In this document: one piece after another, positions 58,974 to 64,000 of the stretch
Position numbering within the stretch: position 1 is the stretch's first letter
Layout: each line of letters begins with the position of its first letter
Origin: Anaerofustis stercorihominis
GTDB taxonomy: Bacteria > Bacillota > Clostridia > Eubacteriales > Anaerofustaceae
Reading direction: 5' to 3'
DNA length: 64,000 nt
Assembly: GCF_005844425.1 (NCBI RefSeq)
Contig: NZ_SPHL01000004.1
Location: 16,064 to 80,063 of the forward strand
The notes under the pieces: model-generated
Told to the model about the DNA's origin: nothing
The model's input: only the letters and a program-made list of their open reading frames with translations
Database searches by the model: none
Position numbers and translations under genes: made by a program

Positions 58974-61469
58974 ATGGGATTACTTGGAGCGGTTGCAAAA
59001 TCGTTGGATAATAAAGAAATAAAAAAACTTGAAAAAATTGCAGATAAAATAGATGCTTTGTCTGATGAATACAAATCTTTGAGTGATGAAGAACTTCAAA
59101 ATAAAACAAATGAATTTAAAGATAGATTAAAAAACGGAGAAACTTTGGACGATTTGTTGGTTGAAGCTTTTGCCACAGTCAGAGAAGCTTCGGACAGGGT
59201 TTTGGGACTTAGACATTTTAAAGTACAGTTAATTGGTGGTATTATTCTTCATCAAGGAAATATTGCAGAAATGAAAACCGGTGAAGGTAAAACGTTAATG
59301 GCTACTCTTCCCGCATACTTAAATGCTCTTGAAGGTAAAGGTGTACATATAGTAACCGTAAATGATTACCTTGCAAAAAGAGACAGCGAATGGAACGGTA
59401 AGATGTTTAATTATCTTGGAATGAGTGTGGGATTGATAGTACACGGACTTGACTTTGACGAAAAAAAAGCTGCATACAATGCAGATATAACTTATGGAAC
59501 AAACAATGAATTCGGGTTTGATTATCTGAGAGACAACATGGTTAAAAGAATAGATGATACTGTTCAAAGAGAGCTTAATTATGCTATAGTGGACGAAGTC
59601 GACAGTATTCTTATAGATGAAGCCAGAACTCCTCTTATTATTTCAGGAAGCGGAAATGAAAGTACAAGAAGATATTATGATGCTAATTCATTTATCAAAA
59701 CATTAAAACCTGAAGATTATTCAGTTGATGAAAAAGATAAAACTTGTAACTTAACTGAATCAGGTATAGCAAAAGCAGAAAGAGCTTTTAATATAGAAAA
59801 CCTTTCTGATATAAATAATATGGAATTACAACATCACCTTAACCAAGCATTAAGAGCAAACACTTTAATGTTTAAAGACAGAGACTATGTTGTAAGAGAC
59901 GGTGAAGTTTTAATTGTAGATGAATTTACCGGAAGAATAATGGAAGGAAGAAGATATTCTGAAGGTTTACATCAAGCAATTGAAGCAAAAGAAGGAGTTA
60001 AAGTTGAAAGAGAAAGCGTAACTTTAGCTACAATAACATTCCAAAACTACTTTAGAATGTTTAATAAACTTGCAGGTATGACAGGTACTGCTAAGACAGA
60101 AGAAGAAGAATTTAAAGAAATATACAATATGAATGTATATCCTGTTCCTACAAATAAACCTCTTATAAGGGTTGATATGAAAGATGCAATCTTTACTACA
60201 AAGAAGGGTAAAGATAAAGCAATTATAAGAGAAATTAAAACTAGACACGAAAAAGGACAACCTGTGTTGGTTGGTACGATAGCAATAGAAGACAGTGAAA
60301 GAATAAGTAAACTTCTTAAAAAAGAAGGAATTAAGCATAACGTACTTAATGCCAAGTATCACGAAAAAGAAGCGGAAATAATCGCAGATGCAGGACAAAT
60401 GGGTGCTGTAACAATATCTACAAACATGGCAGGTAGAGGTACCGATATTGTTTTAGGAGAAGGTGTAAAAGAACTTGGCGGACTTCATATATTAGGTACT
60501 GAAAGACATGAAAGTAGAAGAATTGATAATCAGCTTCGTGGTAGAGCAGGCAGACAAGGAGACCCCGGTTCTTCTCAATTCTTTATTTCTCTTGAAGATG
60601 ATTTAATGAGATTATTTGGCGGAGAAAGAATACAAAACTTTGCAAGCAGAACAAGTCTTGAAGAAGATGAAGCTTTGGAAAGTAAAATGCTTACAAAGAC
60701 AATTGAAAATGCTCAAAAACAAATCGAAGGCAAAAACTTCGGTATAAGAAAATATGTTCTTCAATATGATGACGTAATGAACAAACAAAGAGAAGTTATT
60801 TATGCTCAAAGAAAGAAAGTATTAAAGGGCGAAGATGTTTCAAGTGCAATTCATGAAATGATAGATTATGTTATAGAAAATATTGTTGATGCTTATACAA
60901 CAAATGAAAGCTATAATGATAATTGGGATTTTGATAAAATCAAGGAAAATATATTTACAACTTTCGATTTAAATATTGATATTGATGAAAGCATAACAGA
61001 TACTGATGAACTTAAAAATATTATAAGTGACGGCGTTTATGCATTATATAAATATAAAGAAGAAAACGAATTTTCAACTGAAGAATTAAGAGAGCTTGAA
61101 AGACTTGTATTATTAAAAGTAGTTGATTCAAATTGGATGGAACATATAGACAATATGGATCAATTAAAACAAGGTATCAACTTAAGAGCTTACGGACAAA
61201 TCGACCCTGTTCAAGCATATACAAAAGAAGGTTTTGCAATGTTTGAAGAAATGAACGAAGTAATTAAGGAAGATACGGTAAAATATTTATTCCATATGAA
61301 AAAAGTTGAAGAAATAGTAAACGAAGCTCCTAAAGAAATGTTTACAAACAGTCCTGACAAACCCGCAAAGAAAAAACCTGTTGTAAATAAAAACAAAATA
61401 GGAAGAAATGATCCTTGTCCATGTGGTTCGAAAAAGAAATATAAAAAATGCTGTGGAAGAAACAAATAA
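58974..61469 (+). CDS. secA: Preprotein translocase ATPase SecA
   Basis: An 831-residue motor protein. I start at [11 protein letters not shown] (ATG 58974), with GAGAGG upstream. [20 protein letters not shown] is Walker [15 protein letters not shown]alker B, and [20 protein letters not shown] and [13 protein letters not shown] belong to the second nucleotide fold. The C-terminal SEC-C zinc motif is [16 protein letters not shown]. It drives proteins such as the GH25 lysozyme through SecYEG. Confidence 0.97.
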   Translation: MGLLGAVAKSLDNKEIKKLEKIADKIDALSDEYKSLSDEELQNKTNEFKDRLKNGETLDDLLVEAFATVREASDRVLGLRHFKVQLIGGIILHQGNIAEMKTGEGKTLMATLPAYLNALEGKGVHIVTVNDYLAKRDSEWNGKMFNYLGMSVGLIVHGLDFDEKKAAYNADITYGTNNEFGFDYLRDNMVKRIDDTVQRELNYAIVDEVDSILIDEARTPLIISGSGNESTRRYYDANSFIKTLKPEDYSVDEKDKTCNLTESGIAKAERAFNIENLSDINNMELQHHLNQALRANTLMFKDRDYVVRDGEVLIVDEFTGRIMEGRRYSEGLHQAIEAKEGVKVERESVTLATITFQNYFRMFNKLAGMTGTAKTEEEEFKEIYNMNVYPVPTNKPLIRVDMKDAIFTTKKGKDKAIIREIKTRHEKGQPVLVGTIAIEDSERISKLLKKEGIKHNVLNAKYHEKEAEIIADAGQMGAVTISTNMAGRGTDIVLGEGVKELGGLHILGTERHESRRIDNQLRGRAGRQGDPGSSQFFISLEDDLMRLFGGERIQNFASRTSLEEDEALESKMLTKTIENAQKQIEGKNFGIRKYVLQYDDVMNKQREVIYAQRKKVLKGEDVSSAIHEMIDYVIENIVDAYTTNESYNDNWDFDKIKENIFTTFDLNIDIDESITDTDELKNIISDGVYALYKYKEENEFSTEELRELERLVLLKVVDSNWMEHIDNMDQLKQGINLRAYGQIDPVQAYTKEGFAMFEEMNEVIKEDTVKYLFHMKKVEEIVNEAPKEMFTNSPDKPAKKKPVVNKNKIGRNDPCPCGSKKKYKKCCGRNK

Positions 61470-61496
61470 AAAAGACACTATTAAGTGTCTTTTTTA
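61468..61496. terminator. Bidirectional terminator between secA and luxS
   Basis: AGACACT (61473-61479) and AGTGTCT (61484-61490) are flanked by A and T runs, so both convergent transcripts end here. The luxS stop lies in the right flank. Confidence 0.85.
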
Positions 61497-61952
61497 TTTT
61501 TCATAATAAATATCATCTTCAGTTAAATTTTTTATGACTTCTCTGTATTTTTTTAATTCTGTTTTTGCTTCGTTAAGATCAAGTTCTTTGTAATTTCCGC
61601 ATTCAACAGCACTTTTACCGGGAACTTCTCCTTCGTACTCACATAAATTATTTACTGTTTCTTTTATTATTTCAATAACTTGTTTATGTGTTAAACCCAA
61701 AGTTAAGAGATAAAATCCTGTTCTGCATCCCATAGGTCCAAAATAAATAATATTATTACTGTAAGAAGAGTTTCTTAAGTATGTTGCACAAAGATGTTCT
61801 ATTGTATGAAGTGCTACATTTGAAAGAAAAGGAGGTGTATTTGGTTTTATAAATCTTAAGTCGTATGTAATAACTCCTTTGTCTTCTCTTGATAAATATA
61901 TTCCCGGTTCAAGTACGGTGTGGTCTACCATAAAACTTGCTATTTTTTCCAT
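61494..61952 (-). CDS. luxS: S-ribosylhomocysteine lyase LuxS
   Basis: A 152-residue enzyme that cleaves S-ribosylhomocysteine to homocysteine and the autoinducer-2 precursor. The metal-binding HTIEH and the catalytic cysteine in GPMGCRTGFYLL are present. I start at MEKIASFMVDHT (61952), preceded by GGAGGAAAT on the minus strand; the longer frame has no ribosome-binding site. Confidence 0.96.
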   Translation of the reverse strand: MEKIASFMVDHTVLEPGIYLSREDKGVITYDLRFIKPNTPPFLSNVALHTIEHLCATYLRNSSYSNNIIYFGPMGCRTGFYLLTLGLTHKQVIEIIKETVNNLCEYEGEVPGKSAVECGNYKELDLNEAKTELKKYREVIKNLTEDDIYYEK

Positions 61953-62162
61953 TTTATTTCCTCCGAAAAATTTAATATATAAATATAATAACATATAATA
62001 TAAAAATAAACACTTATAAAGAAACTTTGTTTTTATATGTTTGGTTAAAGAGTTTGTGCATTTAAATTCTTATATTTATATTTTTTATATATTTTTATTA
62101 AAAACTTAATATAAACGTAAATAAATCTATTATATATTATATAATTAATTTGAGGTGGTAAT

Positions 62163-62699
62163 ATGAATATATGTATTTACGGTTCTTATTCAAAAAATTT
62201 AGATAAAGAAATGATAGAAGTTTCAAAACAAATAGGAAAAACTCTTGCAAAAAGAGGACATGATTTAATTTTCGGCGGTGGGAAAAACGGTCTTTTAGGT
62301 GGACTTGCAAAGGAAGTAAATGATAATAATGGCAAGACAATAGGAATAATTTTAGACGATTCTGACATGGAAACATTTGTATATAAAGATTGCACTACAT
62401 TAATTTCAAAGGAAAATATGAGTGTTAGAAAACTTTATATGGAAAGTAATTGTGACGGATTTATTATTCTTCCCGGAGGAATAGGAACTCTTGATGAATT
62501 TTTTGAAGTTCTTGTACTTAAAAATAAAGGAATTATAAATAAACCAATCGCTGTTTTTAACTATAATAATTTTTTTGACGATATGTTTTCATTTATGAAA
62601 AAAATGTCAGGTGAAAATATGATGAATGATAAAGTTTTTGATTTATTTTTTGTAACTGATAATATAGATGATATGTTTAATTATTTGGAAAATTATTAA
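62163..62699 (+). CDS. LOG-family nucleotide phosphoribohydrolase
   Basis: A 178-residue protein with a nucleotide-binding [12 protein letters not shown] and the family motif [12 protein letters not shown]. Such proteins release adenine-type bases from their 5'-monophosphates; older annotations call them lysine decarboxylases wrongly. GAGGTGG precedes the start at 62163. A uridine phosphorylase gene follows, which suits nucleoside salvage. Confidence 0.88.
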   Translation: MNICIYGSYSKNLDKEMIEVSKQIGKTLAKRGHDLIFGGGKNGLLGGLAKEVNDNNGKTIGIILDDSDMETFVYKDCTTLISKENMSVRKLYMESNCDGFIILPGGIGTLDEFFEVLVLKNKGIINKPIAVFNYNNFFDDMFSFMKKMSGENMMNDKVFDLFFVTDNIDDMFNYLENY

Positions 62700-62716
62700 T
62701 AAGAGAGGATATGGAT

Positions 62717-63493
62717 ATGATTGATTATGCTGAAGGTAGCGGAAAACAATACCATATAGGTGTAAAAAAGGGAGAAGTAGGAAAATATGTTCTTCTTCCG
62801 GGAGATCCTAAAAGATGTAAGGAAATAGCAAAGTATTTTGATAATCCAAAACTTATTGCCGATTCAAGAGAATTTGTTACTTATACAGGAGAGATTGACG
62901 GAGTAAAAGTTTCCGTTACTTCAACAGGTATAGGTGGTCCTTCTGCGGCAATAGCAATGGAAGAATTGAAAGTATGTGGAGCGGATACTTTTATAAGAGT
63001 TGGAACATGTGGAGGAATGGATCTTGATGTAAAAGGTGGAGATATGGTTATTGCAAGCGGTGAAATAAGATTTGAAGGAACATCAAAGGAATATGCTCCG
63101 ATTGAGTATCCTGCCGTTGCTGATTTTGAAATAATTATGGCTCTTAAAAATGCAGCAGACAAGCTTAAAATAAGAAATCATATTGGGGTTGTTCAAAGCA
63201 AAGATTCTTTTTATGGACAACATAGACCCGAAACTCTTCCAAACAAAGATGAGCTTTTATCAAAGTGGGATGCTTGGTGTAAGCTTGGTTGCAAAGCAAG
63301 TGAAATGGAAAGTGCCGCTTTATTTATAGTTGCAAGTTATCTTAAAGTAAGATGCGGAGCCTGTTTTTTGGCAATAGCAAATCAAGAAAGAGAAAAAGCC
63401 GGACTTGATAATGTTCAGGTTCATGATACCAATGAAGTTATAAAAGTTGCTATTGAAGCAATAAGAGAACTTATAAAAAATGATAATAAATAA
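62717..63493 (+). CDS. Uridine phosphorylase-type nucleoside phosphorylase
   Basis: A 258-residue enzyme. I prefer ATG 62717, eight bases after AGAGAGG, to the ATG at 62711. [43 protein letters not shown] and [15 protein letters not shown] match the uridine phosphorylase group. It splits uridine or related nucleosides with phosphate. It lies 11-17 bases after the LOG-family gene. Confidence 0.9.
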   Translation: MIDYAEGSGKQYHIGVKKGEVGKYVLLPGDPKRCKEIAKYFDNPKLIADSREFVTYTGEIDGVKVSVTSTGIGGPSAAIAMEELKVCGADTFIRVGTCGGMDLDVKGGDMVIASGEIRFEGTSKEYAPIEYPAVADFEIIMALKNAADKLKIRNHIGVVQSKDSFYGQHRPETLPNKDELLSKWDAWCKLGCKASEMESAALFIVASYLKVRCGACFLAIANQEREKAGLDNVQVHDTNEVIKVAIEAIRELIKNDNK

Positions 63494-63519
63494 GCAGTAC
63501 ATTATGTACTGCTTTTATT
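63492..63519. terminator. Bidirectional terminator at the 3' ends
   Basis: AGCAGTACA (63493-63501) pairs with TGTACTGCT (63505-63513), with A-rich and T-rich flanks. It serves the phosphorylase gene and the convergent gene to the right. Confidence 0.85.
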
Positions 63520-64000
63520 TTTGTACCGTAAAATATTTATATCCAAAAATACTTTCTTTGTTACATATATTTATTTTATCGTTTATTTTTGTATTTTCAT
63601 AAATTTCTTCATTTACTGATACATCTTGTGTTTTTCCATTTAATATTACTGTAAAATAATAACTATCATCATAAGATGATGAACTCATGTATTTTTCTAA
63701 TACTGTTACTTGTTCATAAGTAGGTTCGCTAAATGTAAGTATATAATTTAGTGGTGATACTGTACAAAAAGAAATTACAACTATAAACAGAAAAACAGTT
63801 ATTTTTTTCCATATTATTGTTTTAATCTTTTTTAATATTGTTGTTATTAAAAAAGGTATAAGAATAATAATGGAGTAAATTAATGTATGTATAAACAATA
63901 TATTACTATTGTCATTTATAGTTTCGCTTTGCCACATAACCATAAAAATACATATTAGAACTCCTATAAAAGGAAAAGGAATTGTATACGATTCTGCTTT
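63515..64000 (-). CDS. Membrane protein of unknown function, partial
   Basis: The frame is open to the right edge of the window, so the N-terminus is missing; the ATG at 63943 is internal or an alternative start. Hydrophobic segments are IPFPFIGVLICIFMVMW, then FIHTLIYSIIILIPFLITTI, then ITVFLFIVVISFCTVSPL, followed by a soluble C-terminal domain of about 75 residues (YYFTVILNGKTQDVSVNEEI). I recognise no family. Confidence 0.6.
   Translation of the reverse strand, partial: KAESYTIPFPFIGVLICIFMVMWQSETINDNSNILFIHTLIYSIIILIPFLITTILKKIKTIIWKKITVFLFIVVISFCTVSPLNYILTFSEPTYEQVTVLEKYMSSSSYDDSYYFTVILNGKTQDVSVNEEIYENTKINDKINICNKESIFGYKYFTVQK

Overview
The window joins two kinds of DNA. Bases 1 to about 36,880 are GC-rich (over 55 percent by eye in the transfer genes, nearer 50 percent in the cargo) and form the integrase-proximal part of an integrative conjugative element of the Tn1549 / Clostridioides CTn type. 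Bases from about 36,880 to 64,000 are AT-rich (roughly 30 percent GC) and are the chromosome of a low-GC Firmicute. Gene content (LuxS, sigma-54 with a LevR-type activator, mannose-family PTS, a vanG-type cluster, SecA with a SEC-C tail) fits an anaerobic member of the Clostridia or Tissierellia. A Peptoniphilaceae host such as Parvimonas is possible, but I cannot fix the genus from sequence alone. The element was probably acquired from a GC-richer gut Firmicute.

Element, left to right. A conjugation and DNA-processing block (2-14,760) holds topoisomerase III, a Cys-rich VLP protein, an ArdC/YodL protein, a TTRAP protein, a giant methylase-helicase with a tnpV gene nested in another frame, a DUF3848/3849 protein, MobC and small proteins. 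Cargo 1 (14,813-20,499) is a two-component system divergent from a lantibiotic/antimicrobial-peptide ABC transporter, followed by a small membrane protein, a lipoprotein and a stand-alone receiver. A leader-attenuator-sigma module (about 20,505-21,419) precedes the relaxase gene. After the relaxase comes a hairpin-dense 385-bp gap and a Cro/CI-type regulator. Cargo 2 (23,949-33,602) runs TetR, Cys-rich KTR protein, two exporter-fold ABC half-transporters, an OppBCDF-like transporter with its binding lipoprotein, and a DtxR/MntR-family regulator, and looks like a metal or metallophore uptake system. A second copy of the leader-attenuator-sigma module (about 33,615-34,564) precedes excisionase and tyrosine integrase at the right end. 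The VirB4/VirD4-type genes and the left end lie outside the window.

The element sits inside a chromosomal amidohydrolase gene, whose 5' part remains at about 36,886-37,303. The chromosome then carries, on the minus strand, a secreted GH25 lysozyme, a radical SAM protein and a DJ-1/PfpI protein. On the plus strand follows a sigma-54-controlled sugar operon: LevR-type activator, a -24/-12 promoter, EIIA, EIIB, EIIC, EIID, class II aldolase, iron alcohol dehydrogenase and zinc dehydrogenase. The sigma-54 gene itself comes next. Five tRNA genes (Gly, Arg, His, Gln, Gln) lie on the minus strand. They are followed by asnS, a HAD phosphatase, a patatin-like lipase, a vanG-like ligase with vanXY and a truncated vanT, dcd, secA, luxS, a LOG-family gene, a uridine phosphorylase and a partial membrane protein.

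The most unusual signals are the tnpV gene overprinted on a linker of the methylase-helicase, the duplicated leader-attenuator-sigma module (one copy with a -1 frameshift at a seven-A run before a hairpin), the mobile metal-uptake cargo with a regulator that mixes DtxR and MntR metal ligands, and the decayed vanG cluster.
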